Positions 12,204 to 23,032 of a stretch of 64,000 nucleotides of DNA are shown piece by piece. Under the pieces are notes generated by a model, which had not been told where the DNA came from, did no database searches, and saw only the letters and a program-made list of their open reading frames with translations. The stretch's first letter is position 1. Each line of letters starts with the position of its first letter. Both the position numbers and the translations under genes were made by a program. The stretch is from Prosopocoilus inquinatus (lineage: Eukaryota; Arthropoda; Insecta; Coleoptera; Lucanidae), in the NCBI GenBank assembly GCA_036172665.1, contig CM069869.1:6138001-6202000 (forward strand), read 5' to 3'.

Positions 12204-13480
12204 CGTGGGCTGCTGGAAAATGTTCTGGAATCTAGTAGGTTTACAATTGTTATTAAATATATTTGAAAAATTTGACGTTTCTCGTCTGTAATTCTGTTGA
12301 CAGTTCCTATCCAAGTGAACTAGTTTTGTTTGTACAACATTTGAAAAAGTAATTTTGTGTAAACATGGAAATCTCGAGTGAAAATTTTCGTGCCATGATT
12401 TTTTACGATTTCAAATCTGATTTAACGCCGAAACAATGCCTCGATCGGCTTCATTTGGCTTTTGGAGATGAAGCACCATCAAAGAGCAGTGTTTATAATT
12501 GGTTTGCCGAATTCCAGCATGGACGTACCTCTCTCAGTGACGAATTTCGTGAAGGTCGTCCATCAACATCTGTTGTTGCCACTAATGTAGATGCTGTGCG
12601 TGAAATACTTGAGCGAGATCGACTTGTGACATAATTCATAGCATCCTTACGCATTGACATGAAAGCAATACACCAGATTTTGCATGATCATTTGAACGTA
12701 CAAAAGCTTTGCAGTCGTTGGATCCCACATAATTTAACAGAAGCGCAAAAGCAAGGTCGTGTCAAATGGTGCGAAGAAATGCTCATGAAATTCAATGGAG
12801 GTCGTTCAAATTTAGTTTATAACATCGTTATTGGTGACGATACGTGGATCTATTCGTACGAGCCAGAAAGTAAACAACAATCTACCGTTTGGGTATTTCA
12901 AAATTAACCAAAACCAACAAAAGTTGTCCGTTCACGCAGTGCTGCGAAGCAAATGATTGCTTGTTTCTTTGGTTAAACTGGACATGTAGCAACCGTGGCT
13001 TTAGAGGATCGAAAAACCGTGAATGCTGATTGGTATACTATGTACAATTTGTTTGCCGGAAGTCATCGATCAAATAAGGAGAAGCAATCGAAATCGACGA
13101 ATTATTCTCCATCATGACAACGCCAGCTCTCACTCAGTCCGTCAAGCAGTTGATTTTTTGTCCAACAAAAATGTTGATTTAATGACTCATTGTCCATATT
13201 CACCTAATTTATCACCTAATGATTTCTTTTTGTTCCCAAATATCAAAAATAAAATGCGTGGTGAGCGATTTTCGTCGGCTGAAGCAGCGGTTGAAACATT
13301 CCGGACACTGGCTTCTGAGGTACCATCTTTAGAGTGGAAAACTGCTTTCGAAATTGGTTCTAGCGTATGCAAAAGTGTATTGACGTCAAAGGCGAATACT
13401 TCGAAAAACAATGATACCGTTTACCAAATTTCATATGCGTTTTTTCGTATCGTTTCCAGAAACTTTTCCAGCAGCCCACG
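12204..13480 (+). mobile_element. Mariner transposon, full length but inactive
   Basis: The inverted ends start CGTGGGCTGCTGGAAAA at 12204 and end with its complement at 13480, next to TA dinucleotides (12202-12203 and 13482-13483). The length of 1.28 kb is normal for mariner. The transposase inside is interrupted, so the copy is dead. A truncated relative lies at 51204-51996. Confidence 0.93.
12365..13480 (+). pseudogene. Mariner transposase, broken
   Basis: The frame opens at 12365 with a helix-turn-helix region (SKSSVYNWFAEFQHGRTSLS). It is interrupted by TAA near 12632, where the copy at 51.2 kb reads on; by TAA near 12905; by TAA near 12974; and by a frameshift before 13023. Catalytic residues are still readable: GDDTWI near 12835 for the first Asp, HHDNASSH near 13110 for the second, and SPNDFFLFP near 13215 for the third. 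Thirty-four residues separate the second and third Asp, the DD34D spacing of mariner. The cut-and-paste transposase would have acted on the terminal repeats, but no intact protein can be made. Confidence 0.92.
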
Positions 13481-14924
13481 TTATTATACAAGATAACCAG
13501 TTAAAGTGATAAAATTCGTACTGTTTGTTAAACTAACGAGGCATTTTAATTATTTTATAAAATAACTGGTTGTTATGTTTACTAACCAATTTATTAAATT
13601 TAACAGTAACATATTGCTACGTTATTTTAGTTGAAGGTTTAATTTGGATTACGTTAAATAAGTTTTACTTACATTTTTGGGATGTGTTATTATGATTTCT
13701 CATCAGAATTTCGTTTAAAGTCAGTGTAATTTTCGTGTATCAAGGAAGAATTGTAATTCGAAGGTATTTCGCCTCAAATAATGCTTACACTAAAACACAA
13801 ATTTTGTTACATGAATTAAATGATATGGGTAAGGACAAAACACGTTGAACTGCAACCTAAAGTCAGTCTTGAAGCTTCTACGATTAACGAAGGACTGCAA
13901 GACTTTGCTGATAGGTAGGCATCTATTAAGTCTAGCAGAAGGTGAACACATCGTAAGCCAAAACGGTCATCTTCGGCCAAGAAGTCTTCAAGCATCACGA
14001 CAAAAAGAAACACATTCGCGGTAACAAAACAAAACATGTACGGAGATTATTATTTGATATCTGTAAAAGGACTTTATTTAGGAACATTTTAAAACATTAC
14101 ACAAGTCGGTAGCAACAGTAATAAGGAAGTAGTTTTTTTGTGAAAAGTAACGAAGCTCATTTAACAAAAAAGTGTTTACTAGAAATTGGGAATGACGCGC
14201 TCTAAGGATAGTCAGAAAACGAGAGGGAGGTATTTTTCTTGTATGATCTATATAAGGGGATGGAGCGATTTTCGAAGGGAATGAAAAAAATACCAGCAAA
14301 CAATCCGCGTCGGGTATTATCGAAAAAAGTCAGTTAAAAACGGAAGTATAGTGTCGAAGTTACTATTGAATTAAACTTATGAACAAGTGCGCGCGTGTAC
14401 ATTAATAATAAAGTGCAGATGGGACAAAAGCCGTAAGATGAACAAAATTATTAACATAACGTCGGGAACTATTTAAATCACTTATCTATTTTAATAAAGG
14501 ATTGTTCAAATAAATTCAACGTTAAATGTCGCACGACGATTAATAAACATTTAAAGGAAAGTTAACGTAGCAGTATCGCAAAAATAAATATCAAACAATT
14601 AATAACTCCATTGCAGCAACTTAGTTTGTTATAATCCGTTTAAAAAGAAAGAAATACATTTCATTTATTGTTGCAAAATCAAAAATTTGTTAAATAAACC
14701 CATAGAAGAAAATAAGCGATTTTAATTTGTTCCGAATTTCATTCAAAATTATAATTGAGCTTTTATTTATAACAATTAGAAAAGAATCCAAAAGATTGTT
14801 ATAAACAAACAAACAAAAAGGTCACGACCCTGGACCTATAAGAGTTTGATGTTAATAAAAATTTATATGCGTTATTACAAAAAAAAAATTGTTGCACGAA
14901 AAATAACAATAACGTAGCAATATA
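13481..14924. other. No gene recognised
   Basis: AT-rich, with only short frames and no domain. The bases flanking the mariner on both sides share CCAGTTAAAGT(A/G)ATAA (near 12149 and 13498), so the mariner may have landed in a locally duplicated sequence. Confidence 0.45.
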
Positions 14925-15900
14925 CAGGCTGTCATCAAATAAGTTTCACATATTAAAACTATAAGTTCTTCATCACTTAAGAAAACGAATTCTGCATATC
15001 TTAATTTTTTTGGTGAATAATGTAAGAAATTAAAGCCCCACAAGAGCCCGGAGTCTTTTTGTTTGAGAACCTCTCACCGATCGTGTGTGGATTTTTCTAA
15101 GCAAAACATTACATTATAAATAAAACATAAAGCAATAAAGCGTCATCGAAATGAAGGGCACTGGGTCAATAAAATCTTCGCTCAGCAATTCCATACCAAA
15201 AGAAAATAAACATCCATCACGTTTGTTTCATTACTTACTGGATTAATTAAGTTAATTTTCTGCTGACAAGAGTGTAACAATAAGTAAAAGTTACGTCGGT
15301 ATTCATCGTCCCTTCATTTATGATTTGATTGTTTTGTTTTCCTTACACTGTACAAATAAATGACATCGAGGAGTATCTGACAAAGTACCTATCTTTTACT
15401 TAAATTATTGTCGAATGCTTGTCCATTTTACGTATTTATTTATTTATTTAGTCTTGTCGTTATTGAAGACTCTTTAGTTATTCAATAAAGAATACAGTTT
15501 ATGTTTATGTGATTCACACTAAGATCTAATTATTGTCGATTATCTAATAAAACAAATTTAATTCCATATAATCAGTCAGAGTAGATTTAAAATGGTCTTC
15601 TTTAATCAAATTGCAAACGTGGGCAACCACCGGGACACTATGAATTTGATATTGTGTTTACATAAAACATCACAGCTTTTAAAAATGGGATCAAGCACTT
15701 GACCTTGACTTTTGCTGGAGTTTTATTTTATGATGTCTTTACGCACGATCGATCAGAAGTTCTCAAACAAATGTACCAACGCTCCTTTAGTAGGTTATTT
15801 TTTTATTTTTGAGTTAGACCATTGATAATTGCGACTTTAATTTTCTTACATGACGAGGAACTTGCAGTATTAATATGTAAAACTAATTTAATTACACCCG
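14925..15900. repeat. Diverged inverted repeat pair
   Basis: About 70 bp at 14928-14998 matches the complement of 15836-15905. Both can be read as a peptide with FL.DEEL.VLIC followed by a short spacer, which is why short frames on opposite strands look related. The left copy ends at TACAGGCTGT and the right at CACCCGGTATAC, diverged forms of one terminal motif. The spacer (15000-15835) shows no gene. Confidence 0.55.
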
Positions 15901-17618
15901 GTATACAGGGAGATTCAGGCAACCCATTCATTAGAAGTTTACGGACTTCCTCTTTGAATTTTTATTTCATATTTTGCGGTTATAAGTTAGCGATAATGAT
16001 CTATTAAAATATAATATTTCCAACTTTCGGACACTTCCGCTTGTACCGGAAGTTGCAGTGAACATTCTTATTTTAAATGGAATACCCCATTTTTTATTGC
16101 ATTTCTGAAATCTTTATGAAATTCTAAAAAGATTTTGTGTAACATGTGATATAAGAAAAATTAGCCGTTTTAGAGATATTTCTATTTTTTAAAAAAAGTT
16201 CAAAGTTGCAGTACCTTGTTTATGATGCTGCCATCTTTGTGTAACAAAAGCCATAATTTCAATTTTTGGCCTGTAGTAGGGTATGCTCATAAGCTTTCAG
16301 GTCATACCTAATTCTACACAAAATCGTTTACGGGCTGGTTTAAAAGTAACTTCGATTGCAACTGATTTCAACTGTCGAAAAGTCATGTTTTTTTTAAATA
16401 GAACACCCAGTATTTTTTTATACTATAAGAATCAGAACTAAATGTTCTTTCGAACTGTATTAGCTTTCCCTATACCAATCTCTTACCTTTCTCTTTCTAT
16501 TCATGATTTTCTCTTTGACACCAATTTTTTCACTTTTCAGTATTATTCCTGAATGGTGTGCTATGAAAATTTAACAAACTGAGGTTTTTTAAATTAATTT
16601 CTGACTGAAATTTCAATTTCATTTTAAAAACCGACAAATAATATTTAAATACACATCTATCATCTGAACTTTTTGTTTACATATGCCGCATGTATTAGAA
16701 TTCTTGGTATGACTATTTACACATTTACAAGGAGAAATTTACACTTAGAATACAAAATTTTATGAAAACTAATAAATAAATCAGAAATATTAAAAATAAT
16801 ACACAAATTGTTGGTCATAATATTGGCTCTAAGTTGTCCTCGGCTATTATTTATTAGTAATAACTTTCTACTGTATCTAAGTAATAACGCATTTTCCTCG
16901 ATATCCGATATTTTCCTCCTTGAATTGTCGATTTTTTTATCATTAAATATCTTTAATATGTCTGTGTTTGATTATTCATTTTTTGGTTCTTCGTAGCGAT
17001 TAAATTGTTTTTCTTTTTAATTCCTACTAGACGGATGATTTCAAAATTATAATTTTCCTAGTTTTCATAGCCCACTATTTAAAAATAATACCGAAAAATG
17101 GAAAAAAAAATACATGTTAAAAAGAAATCATCGATAACGAGTGAACTATAAGAGATAGGTATAGGGAATGCTAATACAGGACGAAAAAATATTTAATCTT
17201 GAGTCACTTGGTCTAAAAATATACTAGGCGTTCCATTTAAAAAACATGACTTTTCGACAGTTGAAATTAGTTCGAATAGAAGTTACTTTTCAACCAGCCT
17301 GTAAGCAATCAAGTGCAAAACTGGACATGATCTGAAAGAATGTTACAGTAGTCTACTACAGGCCAAAAATGGGCATCATGTTTCTTGTTGCACAAAGATG
17401 GCAGTATCATAACCAAGGTTCTGCAAGTCTGAGTTATTTTAAAAAAATTAAAATATCTCGGAAACGGTTAATTTTTCTTGTATGACATGTTGCACAAAAT
17501 ATTTTTAGAGTTTTATGAAGATTTCAAAAATGCATTAAAAATTGGGGTAATCCATTTAAAATAAGAAAGTTGACAGCAACTTCCGGTATAAGCGGAAGTG
17601 TGCGAAATTTGAAAATAT

Positions 17619-17630
17619 TATATTTTTATA
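17619..17630 (+). repeat. Left target-site duplication
   Basis: TATATTTTTATA, repeated at 18405-18416 on the other side of the hammerhead-bearing element. The equivalent place in the left foldback arm (near 16010) has a single diverged copy. Confidence 0.8.
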
Positions 17631-17683
17631 AAAAATTTTTTTAGAAAATTTTGTGCAAATCGTTTTTGATTGCAGTGAGAACC

Positions 17684-17748
17684 TCGAGCAGCCTCTGGAC
17701 AGCTGTTTCAGCCCTGCTTGGGGCTTCTTCAGCAGAAACGTAGCTCGA
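17684..17748 (-). ncRNA. Type I hammerhead ribozyme, copy A
   Basis: Read on the minus strand: outer helix I TCGAGC, an internal loop, inner helix I TTCTG, core CTGAAGA (17732-17726), stem II AGCCC/GGGCT with six-base loop CAAGCA, GAAA, palindromic helix III CAGCTG, then UC and the cleavage point between 17698 and 17697. The strand then returns through CAGAG and GCTCGA to close helix I. All core positions fit CUGANGA...GAAA...NUH. The stem II pair next to the core is A-U rather than the usual G-C, which may lower activity. Confidence 0.88.
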
Positions 17749-18158
17749 CATTCCCACTGCAGACCAAAAACGACTTGCCCAATTTATTCGCAATTGCGAT
17801 GTAAGAGTGATGAACATATAAAATAGCGACATCTTACTATCGCTTTTTGACCTAACATTGCAGTAGGATAGACAAACTGAAGCGGGATTTGCTCCTAATG
17901 AGTCCCCCATGCAAGGCGGCCATGCTTGCTGTCAAAGCATAATGAAAGATTTTAAAATCTTTCATTATGCTTTGACAGCAAGCATGGCCGCCTTGCATGG
18001 GGGACTCATTAGGAGCAAATCCCGCTTCAGTTTGTCTATCCTACTGCAATGTTAGGTCAAAAAGCGATAGTAAGATGTCGCTATTTTATATGTTCATCAC
18101 TCTTACATCGCAATTGCGAATAAATTGGGCAAGTCGTTTTTGGTCTGCAGTGGGAATG

Positions 18159-18223
18159 TCGAGCTACGTTTCTGCTGAAGAAGCCCCAAGCAGGGCTGAA
18201 ACAGCTGTCCAGAGGCTGCTCGA
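18159..18223 (+). ncRNA. Type I hammerhead ribozyme, copy B
   Basis: Mirror image of copy A. TCGAGC 18159-18164, core CTGAAGA 18175-18181, stem II 18182-18186 with 18193-18197, GAAA 18198-18201, CAGCTG 18202-18207, UC 18208-18209, cleavage 18209|18210, and closing GCTCGA 18218-18223. Helix III has no room for a loop within one molecule, so two CAGCTG palindromes probably pair to form a double hammerhead, as known for other ribozymes with short helix III. Confidence 0.88.
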
Positions 18224-18516
18224 GGTTCTCACTGCAATCAAAAACGATTTGCACAAAAAAATTTTCTAAAATCTTTCATTATGCTTTGACAGCAAGCATG
18301 GCCGCCTTGCATGGGGGACTCATTAGGAGCAAATCCCGCTTCAGTTTGTCTATCCTACTGCAATGTTAGGTCAAAAAGCGATAGTAAGATGTCGCTATTT
18401 TATATATATTTTTATAGATCCCTATCGTTAACTTATAACTGCAAAATATGAAACAGAAATTTAAAGGAGAAGTCCATAAACTTTTAATGAAAGGATTGCC
18501 TGAATCTCCCTGTATA

Positions 18517-19032
18517 TCATGGAAATAAGATTTACTCCGATACCAGACCTAAGAATAATTATTGTTCAAACTAAATTAAATATCAATTTTTTTCTTGTAT
18601 GCACTTCTTGTCCAACATAGAAAGACGGTGAAATTAAATTTTGTAAAAGTTAAACAATACGTCAAACCTAACGCCGTTTTTGTTCCTTGCGAACACCATT
18701 ACAAAGAGATTGCTTCCGAACAATGGGGGCAATTAATTTCTTTTTTAATTCGAACACACTTTAACAACGTGATTCTGCATTATTCGGAGAGTGCCTTTTT
18801 ATTAGAGAGTAACTTCGCAATTTCTCTTAATTAAACTAATGCAATTTGAGCGCGGGTAATTGAGACGTTAATTTTACTGACACGTGAAACTGACAGGTCG
18901 CCGTTAAGTGATACACTCAACACACTTACAGCACATTTTACATGATAATCGGACATAATTATCGCCGATACACTCTGTCAGTTATGGGGATCTTATCGGT
19001 TGAGATCTTGGCTGGTAGGTTGGTATACGTAC
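18517..19032. other. Start of presumed intron of the minus-strand gene
   Basis: No coding region is supported apart from the open extension of the exon past its splice donor. If the exon at 19033-19323 is real, this stretch is the start of its first intron. The foldback and first ribozyme element would then lie inside that intron. Confidence 0.4.
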
Positions 19033-19323
19033 CTTTTTCTTGTTCGGTTGCGTTTCGTCCCCAATTTCCGCGTACAAATCCGCAATGCCCAGCAAGCAAT
19101 CGTCGCACCTGCAGACGTCGCTCGTCGTTGATGTCACCGAACCCATGGAACTTGTTGAATCGACACTGTTTGTTCTTATTAAGGCCCGATTGCCACCACC
19201 TATGGACACCTGCTCCATTTTCGCCACGAGTATGCTCTCCATTAGTGATTTGGGTTTTTGCTGCACAGGACAACTTGGTGGAGGTGGTGGAGGAGTAACA
19301 GGGCGCACTTCCGAAGTAGTCAT
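19033..19323 (-). CDS. First coding exon of an unidentified host gene
   Basis: The exon encodes 97 residues from the ATG at 19323; the frame extends to 19329 only through a GTG. It starts MTTSEVRPVTPPPPPPSCPV, continues with a KSLMESILVAKMEQVSIGG segment and a Ser/Thr-rich stretch, and then a Cys-containing motif DVCRCDDCLLGIADLYAEIG. After the final AAG comes GTACGTAT, a strong splice donor whose G is at 19032, in phase 0. The polyproline run and non-repetitive composition differ sharply from the surrounding repeats, and the region is richer in GC. I do not recognise the family. The Cys motif (CxCxxC) might bind metal, but that is a guess. Acceptor exons would lie at lower coordinates and were not found. 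Confidence 0.6.
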
Positions 19324-20224
19324 TTTCACTTTTCACACACACACACGAAATTACAATTCAAGCGTTAACCCGTTCAATTTAATGAAGACACCCAGCCACA
19401 AAACGTCATGTGCCACCATAAAGAGAAAATAATTCATCTCGTTCTGCCCGTCTGTGTGACAACAACAAGTTAAAAAAAAGAAGTTTTCGATTATTTACTT
19501 GTTACGACTGCACAGTGCACAACTCTTATTAATAAGCAAATTTTCGTTTGGTTTGTATTGGAACAACAAAGTTTTCTTTATGACGACGACGGACGGCTTG
19601 GAAGGACCACGTTTAATAACCGTGCGTCATCTGGCCTCATCGTACCTGGCCTTTAAAAGGCTTTATTAAACATAAACTGCATTGTGGGTGGTCTGAAAGT
19701 TTTATAATAGTGTCGACATGCTCGGAAATTTTCGACCTGCCATTTAATGTCCCGTGTAGAATTAAGAGGCCCGTATGACTTAATTTTCAAAACTAACAAG
19801 ACGACAAGGCATTATTTTATTGAAGACTTTTGGGACTTTTATTTTTCACCTTTTTTTTATTTTACAGCGTTGCATTTGATGGACGACAGGATGTTACGAG
19901 GGCGACAATAAATGATTCTGCCGTAATTGCATCGAAAATGAAAATTGTATAGTCAGAATTAAAAGTAATGTCTCCCATAGAAAAAGTTAAATTGTGGCCT
20001 AATTACTTCTAACCGCTAGAGTATAACGATCAGGTGGACAAGTGGACGGATACGCATCGCATTCGCGCAAAAATGGAAAAATTAAGGAAAAGTTAAAGGC
20101 CTTGTGCACCAATCACTTAAGCAGAGTTTAAATTTTTGTGATTTTTATAATAAGAAACTTCAAGTTTTTTCACAACATATTGTCAGTCACATTCTAAGTG
20201 ACGCTTAAAGATAAGCTACTGAGT
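19324..20224. other. Upstream region of the minus-strand exon
   Basis: A CA-dinucleotide run lies at 19334-19348, just before the ATG as read on the minus strand. I see no convincing TATA box. The promoter and 5' leader of the gene may lie here. Nothing else is recognisable up to the truncated non-LTR element. Confidence 0.35.
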
Positions 20225-21851
20225 TTACTTATCCATTGAAAAAAATACTTTTGGTTTTAGTACTACATAAATAAAGTTATGTACACGTGTATACATGATT
20301 TGCTCAAATATTTTCGCGAAGGATGATAGTATACTGATAGGTCTGTAGTTCGATATTTCCACAGAATTACCTTTTTTAAGAATCGGTGTGACAACAGCAA
20401 CCTTGAGGCTATCAGGAAAAATGCCAGTCAGTAAGGATGTATTTATAATTTTCACTAGAGGCTCGACAAACGTATGAATGCATTTTTTCATTAAAAACAT
20501 TGGGAAGTTGTCATGCCCAGCGCTTTTTTTGTTTTTGGATATTCTCACCACTTCAAGAATCTCTCCTTCAGTAACAGGAGAAAGATATAGGGATTTGTTA
20601 TTGAAATACATGGTGCCCTCTGTTGAATCGAGTACAGAATTTTTCTAGTCGAGTAAGTTTTGTGCACATGTGGCGAAGTACTCGTTGAATTCATCTGCTG
20701 AGAGTCCATTAAATTCATTTTCAACGGTGTTTTTCCCTAAAGCCGTAGAAATTATAGACAATCGTTTTTGTCTTATTGTCTGAGCGTAAAATCAAATGAT
20801 CATAATACTTGGATCTTTGTTGTTTTAGTAGGAAGTTGTACCTATTCTTGGTTTTCTTGTAGGCTATCTCGGCTTTAGAGTCAAAATTTTTCAGGATATA
20901 CAATAAATCTAATTCTTTTTGGCACTGTTCGATTTCAGGAGTAATGGTAATTTTTGTTACTTTAGGGTTAACTGATTTTAACGTAAGTGGGAAATGTAAG
21001 TTGAAGTTTTTTGCAATCAAAGCAGAGAAAACATCCCATTTGTCGTTGATGTTAGAATATTCATCAATTATGCTCCAGTCTTGTGATCGTAAGTCGTTCT
21101 TAAAGTTGTTAATGTTAGTTTCATTAAAGTTTCGTGTGTGAATTTGAAGTTTCTCTTCCTTCATTTGAGGATCGCTAAAGCGAACGACTTGTGCCGTGTG
21201 ATCAGAAAAGTGAGAAGGAATAATGTGTGTTTCAACATTTTGAATGTTAGTTACTATGTTATCGATGCAAGTTTCAGAAGTAATTGTGATACGTGTTGGA
21301 CTGTGTATTGCAGGCTGCAGATTAAACGAATCAAGTAAACGTAACAGATCCTTTACAACGTTTGTGTCGCTCATCGTATTGATATTAAAGTCCCTAGATA
21401 TAATGAAGAAGCATTGACTGGTAGATAGTATTTCCAACAAGAGTTCAAAAATTTCGAAGAAAGTTGGTATGTTGCCGCCAGGGGGTCTGTACAGTGCCAC
21501 AACAATAATTTTATTCTTAAGATGTACATCCGCAGCACATAGCTCTATTTCATAAGGTTTTGAAATATTGTTGATGGTTGTATTTCTTCAATATTTCAGA
21601 CTAGTATGAACATAAACGGCAGTACCACCATGTTTTTGCTTATCTCTACAGAAAGAAGACGCTAATTTGAAGTTAGAAATAACAATCTGAGAAAGTTCAT
21701 TAACAGATTGCCAATGTTCGCTTAAGCAAAGAATTTTACAGGCTCTATGTGAATTGACGAAAACATTTAGTTTATTTACACAAGTGGACAGACATTGGAT
21801 ATTTTGATGGATCAGTTCCATAGGTTCAGTGTTCAGAGATTTTTGTGTCAC
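20225..21851 (-). pseudogene. Non-LTR ORF2: endonuclease and partial reverse transcriptase
   Basis: Endonuclease motifs run in order: LIHQNIQCL, LSEHW (catalytic Glu), HGGTAVYV, LYRPPGG, RDFNINT and FSDHTAQVV. Reverse-transcriptase motifs follow: KSAGHDNFPMFLMKKC and NYRPISILSSFAKIFE. The frame has an in-frame TGA near 21588, a frameshift near 20740-20755 and an in-frame TAG near 20648. It ends before the YADD catalytic box. The apparent start at 21851 is GTG; the first ATG is at 21821. The copy cannot make a working enzyme. Confidence 0.87.
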
Positions 21852-23032
21852 GTTGACTGTACTTTCCTCAGTAGGCGGTATAAAAAACGGTTGTATTTTA
21901 CTCCCACTGGCCAGAGATCTGGAGATGTTAGTGCAGTAACTTGAGTGTCTGGTACAGATATTTTAAATGATGAATACTCATCTGGTCGTTTTGAGGTGAT
22001 TTGTTCGCACTTGACGTTAAGAAAATTTTTTTTTAATAGGTAGGTCTTCAGTTCATCTGTTATTGTAGATCTATCTAAGCCAAAGAAGTGAAAGTGTTCA
22101 AATTTGATTGCCCCACGTATAGTAGTGTTTTCAGCAGTGCCTGCCAAAGCAGCATTTATTTTTTTTGTTTGTTTGTTGCTGTTCCGGTTTCTGCTCTTGC
22201 TTTTATTGACTACTAAAGTGAAATTATCTTCATCCTCTTCAATTTTTTTTCCTGTTGTACTTCCTGTTGAATTACATTCGGACTTGGTGCGTTCGTTAAC
22301 TGAAGGACTTTGTTCATTATTTGTCTTTGAGTGTCTTGGTAGACTTTGGTTGAATTTGTATTGGATTTAGTTTTATTTTTATTAGTATGGGACGTTGTTT
22401 GGTCGGGTAAATATGTAATTTCTGGTGTCGGATAGATGTTCTGACCTCTGGTTTCACATATTTTGGGTATTTTCGGTTCTTCAGAGATTACATTGACCAC
22501 CGCTTCGCTATGTAATTTACTTTCCCTGTTTCCTGTACCTCCAAGTGGTGCATCTCTTGTTGTTTTGATTAAAGTTGTTAATTCCTCAACATTGTTTTTA
22601 AGCAGTATTACTTCGTTGATCTTGATTTTCCTTTCTTAGATCTCGGTTATTTTTCTCAAGATCCTCAAGCTTTTGATTTATCTTTTCTATTAAATGAAGG
22701 ATATTGAACGAGATTTTCTCGTAATTGTTTACCAATTTACTAAAATCATTTTCTTGTAGTTCGCAGTCGTCTTGCGGATTTGAATCACACAGGAGTGGAT
22801 CACCTCGAGTAGGGTCATCATTGATTGATGATGAACTTGCTTTCCTAGCAGGCTCACATTTCAGACATTTCCAAGCAGTTTTCTTCATGTGGAAACCTCT
22901 TCTATCAAGTATACCTCCACATGTATCATGATAAAAAAATTTACATTCGATGCATTGGATTATATATTTCAAATCAGTAGCCGTGAAAAGTTGCTTGCAC
23001 CCAAAACAATGAGTACTGTTATCACTAGACAT
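21848..23032 (-). pseudogene. Non-LTR ORF1 with PHD finger
   Basis: It starts at the ATG at 23032. Residues about 9-62 hold CFGCKQLF, CIECKFFYHDTC and WKCLKCEP, the Cys4-His-Cys3 pattern of a PHD-like finger found in ORF1 of CR1-type elements. An acidic/polar stretch and a coiled-coil-like ENNRDLRKENQDQR segment follow. The frame is broken near 22598 and again between 22213 and 22147. The last part (21848-22147) has the conserved ORF1 C-terminus (HFHFFGLDRSTITDELKTYL and LWPVGVKYNRF). ORF1 proteins bind the element RNA. Its stop overlaps the beginning of ORF2. Confidence 0.82.

Larger units (their letters stand above)
17631..18404. mobile_element. Hammerhead-bearing retrozyme-like element, copy 1
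   Basis: A reverse-oriented monomer (17631-17953) abuts a forward monomer (17954-18267) with no spacer, and a partial third monomer (18268-18404) follows. Monomer length is 314 bp, measured from AAAATCTTTC at 17954 to 18268. Each full monomer carries a hammerhead ribozyme. The left edge reads out of the T-rich/GTGCAAATCG end and the right edge stops in GTCGCTATTTTA. Target-site duplications of 12 bp flank it. The 89-90 residue open frames here recur in both arms and belong to the repeat; they look like no known protein. Confidence 0.88.
15901..18516. repeat. Large foldback (inverted repeat) element
   Basis: The left arm (about 15901-16580) and right arm (about 17050-17630 continuing at 18405-18516) are diverged reverse complements. 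Matching blocks include the outer TATACAGGGAGATTCAGG, the ACTTCCGCTTGTACCGG region, CTACAGGCC and CATGACTTTTCGACAG. The centre is AT-rich. The right arm is interrupted by the hammerhead-bearing element at 17631-18404, and the left arm keeps the uninterrupted sequence. I see no open frame coding for a transposase. Confidence 0.8.
20225..23032 (-). mobile_element. Non-LTR retrotransposon (CR1/Jockey-like), 3'-truncated
   Basis: Two reading frames in order on the minus strand: ORF1 with a PHD-type zinc finger, then ORF2 with an endonuclease and the beginning of a reverse transcriptase. The element keeps its 5' end but loses homology around 20225-20275 in the first third of the reverse transcriptase. 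Retrotransposition normally truncates the 5' end, so a later deletion or rearrangement probably removed the 3' half. The exact clade needs a search. Confidence 0.88.

Noticed and set aside
12100..13540. Similar CCAGTTAAAGT(A/G)ATAA strings on both sides of the mariner as its target duplication
   Set aside because: Mariner duplicates only TA, and these strings lie outside the terminal repeats by tens of bases, so they belong to the host sequence.
17641..18269. Repeated 89-90 residue open frame starting MGDSLGANPASVCLSY
   Set aside because: It appears in both arms of the palindrome, and related or shifted frames occur at 24.7, 27.4 and 35.8 kb. It lies over the ribozyme, has no known domain, and its ends vary. 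It is a by-product of the repeat.
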